NCBI RefSeq assembly: GCF_000378465.1
Contig: NZ_KB899935.1
Coordinates: 1 to 64,000, forward strand
DNA from: Elioraea tepidiphila DSM 17972
GTDB taxonomy: Bacteria > Pseudomonadota > Alphaproteobacteria > Acetobacterales > Acetobacteraceae
Reading direction: 5' to 3'
DNA length: 64,000 nucleotides
The notes beneath the pieces are model-generated. The model was not told where the DNA came from. It saw only the letters and a list, made by a program, of their open reading frames with translations, and searched no databases. Positions within the stretch are counted from its first letter, which is position 1. Each line of letters opens with the position of its first letter. This document shows, piece by piece, positions 23,933 through 32,705 of the stretch. A program made the position numbers and the translations under genes.

Positions 23933-25354
23933 ATGTCCTTCACGGCTCCCAGGAACTCGCTCGGCGCGCTCGACGCGGACGCCGCGGCGGTCCTCGTCAG
24001 TGCGGCAGCGGACGTGACGCTGGTCGTGGATGAGGATGGGGTGATCCGCGACATCGCCTTCTCCAGCGACGAGCTCGCCCGCGATCTCGACGGGCAGGCG
24101 CCGTGGCTCGGGCGCGCCTGGCGCGACACGGTCGCCGAGGACAGTCAGCCGAAAGTGGCGGAACTGCTGCGCGACGTGCGCTCGGGCAACGCCACGCGGT
24201 GGCGCCACGTCAATCAGGTGTCCGTCTCCGGCGCGCATGTGCCGGTGCTGGTCTCGGCGATCCGGATCGGCGGCGACCGGACCGTGGTGTTCGGCCGCGA
24301 CCTGCGCGCGATCTCCTCGCTCCAGCAGCGCCTGGTCGAGGCGCAGGCTTCGCTCGAACGCGACTACTCGCGGTTGCGTCAGGCGGAAACGCGCTACCGT
24401 CTGCTGTTCCAGACGGCCACCGAGCCGGTCCTGGTGGTGGATGCCGCCTCGGGGCGGATCGTCGAGGCGAACCCGGCGGCCGTCGGCCTGTTCGGGCAGG
24501 GGCCGCGGCGCCCCGTGGGGACCGCGCTGCTCGACCTGTTCGAGCCCGCGAGCCGCGAGGCGCTTGAGATGCTGCTCGCCTCGGTGCGGGCGACCGGACG
24601 AGGCGACGATGTCACCGCCCGGACCGCCGCCGATCAGCGCGACGTGGTGGTCTCGGCGGCGCTGTTCCGCCAGGACGGCACCACGCTCTTCCTGGTCCGG
24701 CTGATCCAGACCCTCGCCGAGGGCACGGCTGTCATCCTGCCGAAGCAGAAGAGCAAGCTGCTGAAGCTGATCGACTCGGTGCCCGACGCCTTCGTCGTCA
24801 CCGATCATGACGGACGCGTGATCACCGCCAACGCGGCGTTCCTGGAGATGACACAGCTCGCCGCCGAGGAACAGGCCAGGGGCGAGACGCTTGACCGCTG
24901 GCTCGGCCGTTCCGGTGTCGATCTGGACGTGCTGCTTGCCACGTTGCGCGGCGGCGGCCCCATCCGGCTGTTCTCCACCTCGCTGCGTGGCGCCTTCGGT
25001 GCCACCACCGATGTCGAGATCTCGGCCGTGTCCATGATGAACGGCGGCAAGCCGTCGTTTGGATTCGCGATCCGCGATGTCGGCCGCCGCCGCGCCACCC
25101 AGCCGCAGCCGGGCGTGGCCGCGACCCGCTCGGTCGAGCAGCTCACCGAGCTGATCGGACGCGTGCCGCTGAAGGACCTCGTGCGCGAGGCGACGGACGT
25201 GATCGAGCGGCTCTGCATCGAGGCCGCGCTCGAACTCACCAACGACAACCGCGCCTCGGCCGCGGAGATGCTGGGGCTCTCGCGCCAGAGCCTCTATGTG
25301 AAGCTGCGCCGCTACGGGCTCATCGGCCCCGACGACGGCGGCGAGGGGGATTGA
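23933..25354 (+). CDS. ppsR: Transcriptional repressor PpsR/CrtJ
   Basis: PpsR represses bch, crt and puc genes under aerobic conditions by binding TGT-N12-ACA. The 473-residue protein has three PAS-like domains (about residues 20-120, 155-260 and 275-385), a glutamine-rich coiled linker (SSLQQRLVEAQASLERDYSRL), and a C-terminal Fis-type helix-turn-helix (ASAAEMLGLSRQSLYVKLRR). The only cysteine is at residue 428 in ERLCIEAALE, at the position of the redox-sensitive HTH cysteine; the PAS-domain cysteine used for the intramolecular disulfide in Rhodobacter is absent. ATG 23933 lies just after an in-frame GTG. The stop overlaps bchG. Confidence 0.95.
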   Translation: MSFTAPRNSLGALDADAAAVLVSAAADVTLVVDEDGVIRDIAFSSDELARDLDGQAPWLGRAWRDTVAEDSQPKVAELLRDVRSGNATRWRHVNQVSVSGAHVPVLVSAIRIGGDRTVVFGRDLRAISSLQQRLVEAQASLERDYSRLRQAETRYRLLFQTATEPVLVVDAASGRIVEANPAAVGLFGQGPRRPVGTALLDLFEPASREALEMLLASVRATGRGDDVTARTAADQRDVVVSAALFRQDGTTLFLVRLIQTLAEGTAVILPKQKSKLLKLIDSVPDAFVVTDHDGRVITANAAFLEMTQLAAEEQARGETLDRWLGRSGVDLDVLLATLRGGGPIRLFSTSLRGAFGATTDVEISAVSMMNGGKPSFGFAIRDVGRRRATQPQPGVAATRSVEQLTELIGRVPLKDLVREATDVIERLCIEAALELTNDNRASAAEMLGLSRQSLYVKLRRYGLIGPDDGGEGD

Positions 25355-26286
25355 TGCCGGGCGGGATCGGTCGCGCATACGCCACCGGGTCCCGCCCTGT
25401 CCGGGTGCCGTCGCCGCGGACGGTGCTCGAACTTCTGAAGCCGATCACCTGGTTCGCCCCGATGTGGGCGTTCGGTTGCGGCGTCGTCTCCGCCGGCGGC
25501 CCGTCCTGGTCGTCGCTGCCGGTGGCGCTGCTCGGCGTGCTGTTGGCGGGACCGCTGGTGTGCGGGATGAGCCAGGCGGTGAACGACTGGTTCGATCGCC
25601 ACGTCGATGCGATCAACGAGCCTGACCGGCCGATCCCCTCGGGCCGCATTCCCGGGCGCTGGGGGCTCGGGATCGCGCTCGTCTGGACCGCGCTCTCGCT
25701 GGCGGTCGCGGTCGCGCTCGGCGCCTTCGTGTTCTGGGCCGCCGTGCTCGGCGTGGCGATCGCCTGGGCCTACAGCGCGCCGCCGATGCGCCTGAAGCGC
25801 GACGGCTGGCTGTCCGCCACCGCCTGCGCCGCCTGCTACGAGGGCCTGCCCTGGATCACCGGTGCCGCGATCGTCGCCGGCGGCGCGCCGGATGGGCCGA
25901 TCTTCGCGCTCGCCGGGCTCTACAGCCTCGGCGCGATCGGCATCATGACGCTGAACGACTTCAAGTCCGTCGAGGGCGACCGGCGCATGGGGATCCGCTC
26001 CCTGCCGGTGCAGCTCGGCACGGACGCCGCAGGGCGGCTCGCCTGCGTGGTGATGGCCGCACCCCAGCTCGTCGTCATTGCGCTGCTGCTCGCCTGGGGC
26101 CGGCCGATCCACGCCGCGATCGTCGGCCTGCTGCTGGCGGTGCAGTCCGCCCTGATGCTGCGCCTTCTGGCCGATCCGCGCGGCCGCGCGCCCTGGTATA
26201 ACGCGACCGGCACGAGTCTCTATGTGCTCGGCATGTTGGCCTCCGCCTTCGCGGTCGCGCCGCTGGTCGCGGGGGCCGCGTCGTGA
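25354..26286 (+). CDS. bchG: Bacteriochlorophyll synthase BchG
   Basis: BchG attaches the geranylgeranyl (or phytyl) tail to bacteriochlorophyllide a. The 310-residue UbiA-family membrane prenyltransferase has two Asp-rich motifs, NDWFDRHVDAINEPDRPIPS near residue 80 and NDFKSVEGDRRMGIRSLP near residue 205, and about eight hydrophobic segments. ATG 25354 shares one base with the ppsR stop (TGATG). It is co-transcribed with the next BCH2/PucC-like gene and bchP. Confidence 0.95.
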   Translation: MPGGIGRAYATGSRPVRVPSPRTVLELLKPITWFAPMWAFGCGVVSAGGPSWSSLPVALLGVLLAGPLVCGMSQAVNDWFDRHVDAINEPDRPIPSGRIPGRWGLGIALVWTALSLAVAVALGAFVFWAAVLGVAIAWAYSAPPMRLKRDGWLSATACAACYEGLPWITGAAIVAGGAPDGPIFALAGLYSLGAIGIMTLNDFKSVEGDRRMGIRSLPVQLGTDAAGRLACVVMAAPQLVVIALLLAWGRPIHAAIVGLLLAVQSALMLRLLADPRGRAPWYNATGTSLYVLGMLASAFAVAPLVAGAAS

Positions 26287-27608
26287 CCGGGCGCACGCTC
26301 TCCTGGGCCGGGATCGTCCGGCTTGGCCTCGTTCAGACCGCGCTCGGCGCGATCGTCGTGCTGACCACCTCGGCGCTGAACCGGGTGATGATCGTCGAGC
26401 TCGCGCTGCCGGCCACGCTGCCGGGTCTGCTGGTGGCGATGCACTACGCGGTGCAGATGATGCGCCCGCGCATGGGCTACGGCTCCGACATGGGCGGGCG
26501 GCGCACCCCCTGGATCATCGGCGGCATGGCGGTGCTCGCGATCGGCGGCACGCTCGCCGCGGTCGCGACAGCGTGGATGGCAACCGATGTGACCGCGGGG
26601 ATCGCGCTCGCGGTGGTGGCGTTCCTGCTGGTGGGGCTGGGTGTCGGCGCGGCCGGCACCGTCTTGCTGGTCCTGCTCGCGAGCCGCACCGCGCCGGAAC
26701 GGCGGCCAGCGGCGGCTTCGATCGTCTGGATCATGATGATCGCGGGCTTCGTCGTGACGACCGCGGTCGCGAGCCGGCTGCTCGATCCCTACTCGCCGGA
26801 GCGTCTGGTCGCGGTTTGCGCCGGCGTCTCGGCCGCTGCCTTCGTGCTCGCCGTGATCGCGGTCTGGGGCGTGGAGCGTTCGGTTGCGCCGCAGGCGATC
26901 GAGCGGAAGCCGGCCAAGGTCCCGTTCCGCGAGGCCCTGGCGCAGGTCTGGGCCGAGCCCGAGGCGCGCCGCTTCACGGTGTTCGTGTTCGTCTCGATGC
27001 TGGCCTATTCCGCCCAGGACCTGATCCTGGAGCCCTTCGCGGGTGCGGTGTTCGGCCGGACGCTCGGCGAGTCCACGCGCCTCGCCTCGCTGCAGCACGG
27101 CGGCGTGCTGCTCGGCATGATCATCGTTGCGATCGCGGGCACCGCGTTCGGCGGACATCGTGTCGCGGCGCTGAAGATCTTCGCGATCGGCGGCTGCCTC
27201 TCGGCGGCGACCGCCATGTTCGGCCTCGCTGCGGCCGGCTTCATCGGCGAGGCTTGGCCGCTTGCGACGTCGTATTTCGCGCTCGGGCTTGCCAACGGCG
27301 TGTTCGCTGCCGGCGCGATCGCCACGATGATGCAGCTCGTCAGCCGCGGCCGTGAGTCGCGCGAGGGCGTGCGCATGGGGCTCTGGGGCGCGGCGCAGGC
27401 GATCGCCTTCGGGCTCGGCGGGCTGCTCGGGGCGGCGGCTCTCGACGTCGCGCGGCTGGCACTCGACTCGACGGTCAGCGGCTACGCGGCCGTGTTCATC
27501 GGCGACGCGATCCTGTTCCTGATCTCGGCTTGGCTCGCGCTCGGGATCGCGCGCCAGCGCGCCGCAGCCATGCCGATCCCGGCGATCAGCGGAGCCGTCG
27601 AGCGATGA
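26283..27608 (+). CDS. BCH2/PucC-family membrane protein between bchG and bchP
   Basis: This 441-residue, 12-segment protein belongs to the same BCH2/PucC family as LhaA and corresponds to the gene between bchG and bchP in Rhodobacter (orf428-type). The family motif SALNRVMIVELALPATLPGLL is near residue 30, followed by MRPRMGYGSDMGGRRTPWI. It is thought to help move bacteriochlorophyll or assemble antenna complexes; a precise role is not established. The start is GTG 26283, overlapping the bchG stop, and the stop overlaps bchP as ATGA. Confidence 0.9.
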   Translation: MTGRTLSWAGIVRLGLVQTALGAIVVLTTSALNRVMIVELALPATLPGLLVAMHYAVQMMRPRMGYGSDMGGRRTPWIIGGMAVLAIGGTLAAVATAWMATDVTAGIALAVVAFLLVGLGVGAAGTVLLVLLASRTAPERRPAAASIVWIMMIAGFVVTTAVASRLLDPYSPERLVAVCAGVSAAAFVLAVIAVWGVERSVAPQAIERKPAKVPFREALAQVWAEPEARRFTVFVFVSMLAYSAQDLILEPFAGAVFGRTLGESTRLASLQHGGVLLGMIIVAIAGTAFGGHRVAALKIFAIGGCLSAATAMFGLAAAGFIGEAWPLATSYFALGLANGVFAAGAIATMMQLVSRGRESREGVRMGLWGAAQAIAFGLGGLLGAAALDVARLALDSTVSGYAAVFIGDAILFLISAWLALGIARQRAAAMPIPAISGAVER

Positions 27609-28825
27609 GCACCGAGGGCTTCGATGTCGTCGTGGTCGGCGGCGGGCCGGCGGGTGCGACCGCCGCGGCCGATCTCGCACGCGCCGGACACCACGTGCTG
27701 CTGCTGGACAAGGCCGGACGCATCAAGCCCTGCGGCGGCGCGATCCCGCCCAAGCTGATCGCCGACTTCGCGGTGCCCGAGAGCCTGCTCGTCGCGCGCG
27801 TGACCTCGGCGCGGATCGTCTCGCCCTCGGCGCGCGAGGCGGCGATGCCGGTGACCGATGGCGGCTTTGTCGGCATGGTCGATCGCGAGCATTTCGACGA
27901 GTGGCTGCGCAACCGTGCGGCCCTGCTCGGCGCCGAGCGGCGCGCCGGCAGCTTCGAGCGGATCGAGCGCGAGGGCGAGGCAACCATCGTGCGCTACCGT
28001 CCGAAGGGCGCAGCGCCTGACGCGCCGTTCGCGGCCGTGCGTGCGCGCGCGGTGATCGGCGCGGACGGCGCACTCTCGGCGGTCGGGCGGCAATGCGTTC
28101 CCGGTGCGGACGAAACCCCGTTCGTGTTCGCCTATCACGAGATCGTCCGCGCACCCAAGGTTGCAGCACCGGCGCAGTACGACGGCGAACGCTGCGACGT
28201 GTACTACCGCGGCACGCTCTCGCCCGACTTCTACGCCTGGATCTTCCCGCACGGCGATACGGCGAGCGTGGGCACCGGCTCGGCGCACAAGGGCTTCAGC
28301 CTCAAGGGGGCCGTGAAGGAACTGCGCGCGGTCGCCGGGCTCGACGGCGTCGAGACGATCCGCCGCGAGGGCGCGCCGATCCCGCTCAAGCCGCTGAAGC
28401 GCTGGGACGACGGGCGGAACGTGCTGCTCGCCGGCGATGCCGCCGGCATCGTCGCCCCTGCCTCGGGCGAGGGCATCTACTACGCCATGCTCGGCGGCCG
28501 GTTCGCGGCCGATGCGGTGGACGAGTTCCTGGCCACCGGCAAGGCGGGCGCGCTCGCGACTGCACGCCGGCGCTTCATGCGCTTGCACGGACCGGTGTTC
28601 TGGATGCTCGGCATCATGCAGTCCTACTGGTACGGCAACGATGCGCGGAGGGAACGCTTCGTCTCGATCTGCCGCGACCCGGACGTCCAGTACCTCACCT
28701 GGGATGCGTACATGAACAAGGAGCTGGTGAAGGCCCGCCCACTCGCCCATGTGCGCATCTTCTTCAAGAACCTCGCCCATCTGACCGGTCTCGTGCCCGC
28801 CTGGGGGCGCGGGGCCGCCTCGTGA
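27605..28825 (+). CDS. bchP: Geranylgeranyl diphosphate/bacteriochlorophyll reductase BchP
   Basis: BchP reduces the geranylgeranyl tail of bacteriochlorophyll to phytyl. The 406-residue flavoprotein starts with the FAD-binding motif VVVVGGGPAGATAAADLAR, then GRIKPCGGAIPPKLI, which is characteristic of the geranylgeranyl reductase family, and has LLAGDAAGIVAPASGEGIYYA near residue 280. ATG 27605 overlaps the preceding stop. hemC starts 19 nt after its stop. Confidence 0.95.
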   Translation: MSTEGFDVVVVGGGPAGATAAADLARAGHHVLLLDKAGRIKPCGGAIPPKLIADFAVPESLLVARVTSARIVSPSAREAAMPVTDGGFVGMVDREHFDEWLRNRAALLGAERRAGSFERIEREGEATIVRYRPKGAAPDAPFAAVRARAVIGADGALSAVGRQCVPGADETPFVFAYHEIVRAPKVAAPAQYDGERCDVYYRGTLSPDFYAWIFPHGDTASVGTGSAHKGFSLKGAVKELRAVAGLDGVETIRREGAPIPLKPLKRWDDGRNVLLAGDAAGIVAPASGEGIYYAMLGGRFAADAVDEFLATGKAGALATARRRFMRLHGPVFWMLGIMQSYWYGNDARRERFVSICRDPDVQYLTWDAYMNKELVKARPLAHVRIFFKNLAHLTGLVPAWGRGAAS

Positions 28826-28844
28826 TGATTGCCGCCGGAGCGTG

Positions 28845-29906
28845 ATGATGCCGCCACTCGACCTCGATCACCCGGCCCTCGGGCCCGTGTCGGCGGCACA
28901 GGTCGGCGCGCGGCTGCGCCCTGCGATCCCCGACGGGGCGATGGTGCGCCCGCACGGCCCGGCGCTTCCGCTGCGCGTCGGCACACGCGGCAGCCCGCTG
29001 GCACTCTGGCAGACGCGCGATTTCCTCGGCCTCGTCACGCGGTTCTGCCCGCTGCTGCGCCAGATCGATGCGTTCCAGGAACACGTGATCGCCACCACCG
29101 GCGACCGCATCCAGGACAAGCGGCTCGCCGAGGTCGGCGGCAAGGGCCTGTTCGCCAAGGAGATCCACGAGGCTCTGCTGGACGGGCGGGTCGATTTCGC
29201 CGTGCACAGCCTGAAGGATCTCGAGACCGAGCTGCCGCCTGGGATCGTGCTCGCCTGCACGCTCAAGCGCGAGGACCCGCGCGACGCGGTGGTGCTGGGC
29301 CGCGCCTGCGGCACGATCGATCCTGCCGATCCCTGGGGCGCGCTGCCGCACGGCGCGGTTGTCGGCTCGTCCTCGGTCCGTCGCCAGTCGCAGCTTTTGC
29401 ACGCGCGCCCGGATCTGTCGGTGGCGATGATCCGGGGCAACGTGCAGACGCGGCTCGCCAAGGTGCACGGGGGTGAGTTCGCCGCCTCGATGCTCGCCGT
29501 CGCCGGGCTCAAGCGGCTGGCCCTCGAACACGAGGCCGGAATCGTGCTCGATCCTGAGGTCATGGTGCCGGCGGCAGGGCAAGGCATCGTCGGCGTCACT
29601 GTGCGCGAGAACGACGAGGAGCTGCGCGAGCTTCTGTCCGCGATCGAGGACTGGGAGGCCCGCGCGGTCGCGACCGCCGAGCGGGCGCTGCTCGCGACGC
29701 TCGATGGCTCCTGCCGCACGCCGATCGGCGGCTATGCCCGCCTGACCGAGGACCGCACGCTGCGTCTGACCGGCCTGGTCGCGCGCGCCGACGGCTCGTT
29801 CCTGCTCAAGCGCAGCATCGAGGGGTCGCCCAAGGATGCGCAGCGCCTCGGCCGCACTCTGGGTGCGGGGCTGAGGCGTGACGCGCCGGCGGACATTTTC
29901 GTGTGA
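28845..29906 (+). CDS. hemC: Porphobilinogen deaminase (hydroxymethylbilane synthase)
   Basis: HemC polymerises four porphobilinogens to hydroxymethylbilane. The 353-residue protein contains LRVGTRGSPLALWQ, the dipyrromethane-binding Cys at about residue 290 (LDGSCRTPIGGYA), and the active-site region DFAVHSLKDLET. It carries about 43 extra N-terminal residues before the usual family start, rich in proline and hydrophobic residues; no targeting role is evident. ATG 28845 or 28848 follows a GGAG site. It sits between bchP and idi, which are adjacent in Rhodobacter, and its stop overlaps idi as GTGA. Confidence 0.93.
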   Translation: MMPPLDLDHPALGPVSAAQVGARLRPAIPDGAMVRPHGPALPLRVGTRGSPLALWQTRDFLGLVTRFCPLLRQIDAFQEHVIATTGDRIQDKRLAEVGGKGLFAKEIHEALLDGRVDFAVHSLKDLETELPPGIVLACTLKREDPRDAVVLGRACGTIDPADPWGALPHGAVVGSSSVRRQSQLLHARPDLSVAMIRGNVQTRLAKVHGGEFAASMLAVAGLKRLALEHEAGIVLDPEVMVPAAGQGIVGVTVRENDEELRELLSAIEDWEARAVATAERALLATLDGSCRTPIGGYARLTEDRTLRLTGLVARADGSFLLKRSIEGSPKDAQRLGRTLGAGLRRDAPADIFV

Positions 29907-30472
29907 GCGCGCTGTCGATCCCGCTCGATGTCGTCGCCGAGCGGCCACGCTCCGGCATCGAGCAGGTCGTGCTCGTGGACGAGCAGGATCGCCCGCTCGG
30001 CGTGATGGAGAAGCTCGCCGCGCATCGCGAAGGGCGGCTGCATCGGGCCCTCTCGGTGGTCCTGCGCTCGCCGGACGGAAAGCTGCTGATGCAGCGCCGT
30101 GCCGTCGGCAAGTATCACTCGGGAGGCGTGTGGACCAACACCTGCTGCAGTCATCCGCGCCCCGGCGAGGCTGTCGCCGAGGCCGCAGTGCGGCGGCTGC
30201 GCGAGGAGATGGGCATCCGCGTGCCGGTGCTCGCGAAGCTTTTCGAGACGATCTATCGCGCCCCGGTCGGGCGCGACCTGGTCGAGCACGAGTATGTTCA
30301 CGTGTTCGGCGGCGTCTGGACTGGATCGTGCACACCGGACCCCGAAGAGGTCGAGGACTGCGCCTGGATGGATGCGGCAGCGCTGCGCCGCGACATGGCG
30401 GCACGCCCGGAACGCTATTCCGTGTGGTTCCGGCAGTATGCCGAGGCGTTCTGGGACCGCATGGTCGCCTGA
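29903..30472 (+). CDS. idi: Isopentenyl-diphosphate delta-isomerase, type I
   Basis: Idi interconverts IPP and DMAPP for carotenoid and tail synthesis. The 189-residue Nudix-fold enzyme contains the active-site cysteine motif TNTCCSHP near residue 76, a Nudix-like AAVRRLREEMGI helix, and EHEYVHVF with the catalytic/metal glutamates. The start is GTG 29903, coupled to hemC. It is the last gene of the aerR-ppsR-bchG-bchP unit and ends 14 nt before a convergent gene. Confidence 0.95.
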   Translation: MSALSIPLDVVAERPRSGIEQVVLVDEQDRPLGVMEKLAAHREGRLHRALSVVLRSPDGKLLMQRRAVGKYHSGGVWTNTCCSHPRPGEAVAEAAVRRLREEMGIRVPVLAKLFETIYRAPVGRDLVEHEYVHVFGGVWTGSCTPDPEEVEDCAWMDAAALRRDMAARPERYSVWFRQYAEAFWDRMVA

Positions 30473-30486
30473 ACCGGCGATCGCTG

Positions 30487-31206
30487 TCACTGGAACAACG
30501 CGGCGAGCCCCGGGTCGAGCCCCGTGGAGGGGCGCGCCTCGCGCCGCGGCGCCGTCGGGGCGATCCGGACCAGCGCCTCGGCCAGCGCGACAGCCGCGGC
30601 CACGCCATCGATCAGTGGAACCGGCACCTGCGGCGCGAGTCTGCGCGCAAGCCCAGCGAGCGGGCCGCCGGCGACAATCACCACGTCCGCACCATCCAGC
30701 CGCACGGCCTCGTCGATCAGGTCCAGCACCATCGCCGCGCGATCCTCGGCGACCGTGCCGGGATCGCCGTTGAAGCCAGGACCCGAGCGGAAGCCGGCGC
30801 AGCGTGACGCAAGCCCATGCCGTGCGAGGCAGTCCACGAACATGGGCTCCAGCGCGCGCGTGAAAGTGACCACGCCGAAGCGCCGCCCCAGCATCGCCGC
30901 CGCGTGGAACGCCGCCTCGCTGATGCCGAGCACGGGCACGCCCGCGCGCTCCTTGGCGGCTTCAAGACCCGGATCGCCGAAGCAGGCGATGATCGCCGCG
31001 TCGTAGGTCCCGCGCGCGGCGCCGAGGGCGGCGAGCGTCGCCGTGCCCGCGACCTGCCAGTCCGAGGCGGTGACGATGAGCGGCAGACCGAAGGGGGCGG
31101 TCACGGCGATGACGTCCGTGCCCGGGGTGGCCGCACGCCGGGCCTCACCGGCGATGCGCTCGGTCACGGCGGCGGTGGTATTGCTGTTGACGACGAGCAG
31201 GCGCAT
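30487..31206 (-). CDS. Asp/Glu/hydantoin racemase family protein
   Basis: The 239-residue protein begins MRLLVVNSNTTAAVTERI and has two cysteine motifs, IIACFGDPGLEAAKE near residue 95 and MFVDCLARHGL near residue 140, as in the HyuE/Asp-Glu racemase family. In such enzymes the two cysteines act as acid and base, but the second one here is not in a typical GCT/GCA motif, so the substrate is unclear. Allantoin or hydantoin racemisation is a common assignment. It is convergent with idi and divergent from the dehydrogenase at 31299. Confidence 0.8.
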   Translation of the reverse strand: MRLLVVNSNTTAAVTERIAGEARRAATPGTDVIAVTAPFGLPLIVTASDWQVAGTATLAALGAARGTYDAAIIACFGDPGLEAAKERAGVPVLGISEAAFHAAAMLGRRFGVVTFTRALEPMFVDCLARHGLASRCAGFRSGPGFNGDPGTVAEDRAAMVLDLIDEAVRLDGADVVIVAGGPLAGLARRLAPQVPVPLIDGVAAAVALAEALVRIAPTAPRREARPSTGLDPGLAALFQ

Positions 31207-31298
31207 CGGGGCTCTCGCGCTGTGGGCGACTTCCGGAGGATGGCGCGATCCGGCCGTCGCGCCTATCCTCCGCCGCCCCTTCACCGCAGCCGAGCAAC

Positions 31299-32705
31299 AT
31301 GGCCCAGCCGTCCGCCGTCCTTCCCCTCGAACCGGCGCGCCGCGACCCCGTGATCGCGGCCTTGCGTGCGCGCTTCGGCGATCGCTGCTCGACCGCCGCC
31401 GCGGTGCGCGAGCAGCATGGCCGCGACGAGTCCTGGCACGCCCCCGCGCCGCCCGACGCGGTCGTGTTCGCCGAGACGGTCGAGGAGGTGCAGGAGGTCG
31501 TCCGGCTCTGTGCGGCGCATCGCGTGCCGGTCATTCCGTTCGGTACCGGAACGAGCCTGGAGGGCCATGTCGCAGCCTTGCAGGGCGGGGTGTCGCTCGA
31601 TGTGTCGCGCATGAACCGCGTGTTGCGCGTGAGCCCCGAGGACCTCGACTGCACGGTCGAGCCGGGCGTGACGCGCAAGCAGCTGAACACGCATCTGCGC
31701 GACACCGGCCTGTTCTTCCCGATCGATCCCGGCGCCGATGCCTCGATCGGCGGCATGACGGCGACGCGCGCCTCAGGCACCAATGCGGTGCGCTACGGCA
31801 CGATGCGCGAGGTCGTGCTCGGGCTGTCGGTGGTGCTGGCCGACGGCCGGCTGGTGCGCACGGGTGGCCGGGCACGCAAATCCGCCGCCGGCTATGACCT
31901 GACGCGCCTGTTCGTCGGCAGCGAGGGCACGCTCGGCGTGATCGTCGGCATCACGCTCAGGCTGTTCGGTGTGCCCGAGCGGATGGCCGCCGCGGTCTGC
32001 TCGTTCCCCGAGATGGGTGCTGCCGTGCGCACCGTGATCGAGACGATGCAGATGCAGGTGCCGCTCGCGCGGATCGAGCTGCTCGACGAGGTGCAAATGG
32101 CGGCGTGCAACCGCTTCTCGAAGCTTTCCTATCCCGAGACACCGACGCTGTTCCTCGAGTTCCACGGCACCGAGGCGGGGGTTGCCGAGCAGATCGAGAC
32201 GGTGCAGGCGATCGCCGCGCATCACGGCGGCGGCGCGTTCGCCTTCGCCCACGAGGCCGAGGCGCGCAACCGGCTCTGGCAGGCGCGCCACGAGGCCTAT
32301 TATGCGGCGCTGGCGCTGCGTCCGGGCGCCAAGGGCTGGCCGACCGATGTGTGCGTGCCGATCTCGCGGCTGGCCGACTGCATTCTCGAAACCAAGCGCG
32401 ACCTCGCCGAGAACCGGCTGCTCGCCCCGCTGGTCGGGCATGTGGGCGACGGCAATTTCCATCTCGTCTTCGTGGTCGATCCGGATGACGCGGAGGAACT
32501 CGCGCGCGCTTCGGCCGCGAACGACCGCCTGGTGATGCGCGCACTGGCGATGGACGGCACCTGCTCCGGCGAGCACGGCGTCGGCTATGGCAAGATGCCG
32601 TTCCTGCTCGCCGAGCACGGCGAGGCGCTGTCGGTGATGCGCGCGCTCAAGCAGGCGTTCGATCCGCTCGGCATCATGAATCCGGGCAAGATCGTCGCCG
32701 CCTGA
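31299..32705 (+). CDS. FAD-linked D-lactate/glycolate dehydrogenase (GlcD/Dld family)
   Basis: The 468-residue flavoprotein has an N-terminal FAD-binding PCMH domain (VIPFGTGTSLEGHVAAL, FPIDPGADASIGGMTATRASGTNA, LFVGSEGTLGVIVGITL) and the C-terminal metal-binding motif HVGDGNFHL near residue 380 plus the terminal NPGKIVAA. It oxidises D-lactate or glycolate and feeds electrons to cytochrome c or quinone; the sequence alone does not decide which. Its stop abuts that of the convergent lipoprotein gene with no intervening terminator. Confidence 0.88.
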   Translation: MAQPSAVLPLEPARRDPVIAALRARFGDRCSTAAAVREQHGRDESWHAPAPPDAVVFAETVEEVQEVVRLCAAHRVPVIPFGTGTSLEGHVAALQGGVSLDVSRMNRVLRVSPEDLDCTVEPGVTRKQLNTHLRDTGLFFPIDPGADASIGGMTATRASGTNAVRYGTMREVVLGLSVVLADGRLVRTGGRARKSAAGYDLTRLFVGSEGTLGVIVGITLRLFGVPERMAAAVCSFPEMGAAVRTVIETMQMQVPLARIELLDEVQMAACNRFSKLSYPETPTLFLEFHGTEAGVAEQIETVQAIAAHHGGGAFAFAHEAEARNRLWQARHEAYYAALALRPGAKGWPTDVCVPISRLADCILETKRDLAENRLLAPLVGHVGDGNFHLVFVVDPDDAEELARASAANDRLVMRALAMDGTCSGEHGVGYGKMPFLLAEHGEALSVMRALKQAFDPLGIMNPGKIVAA

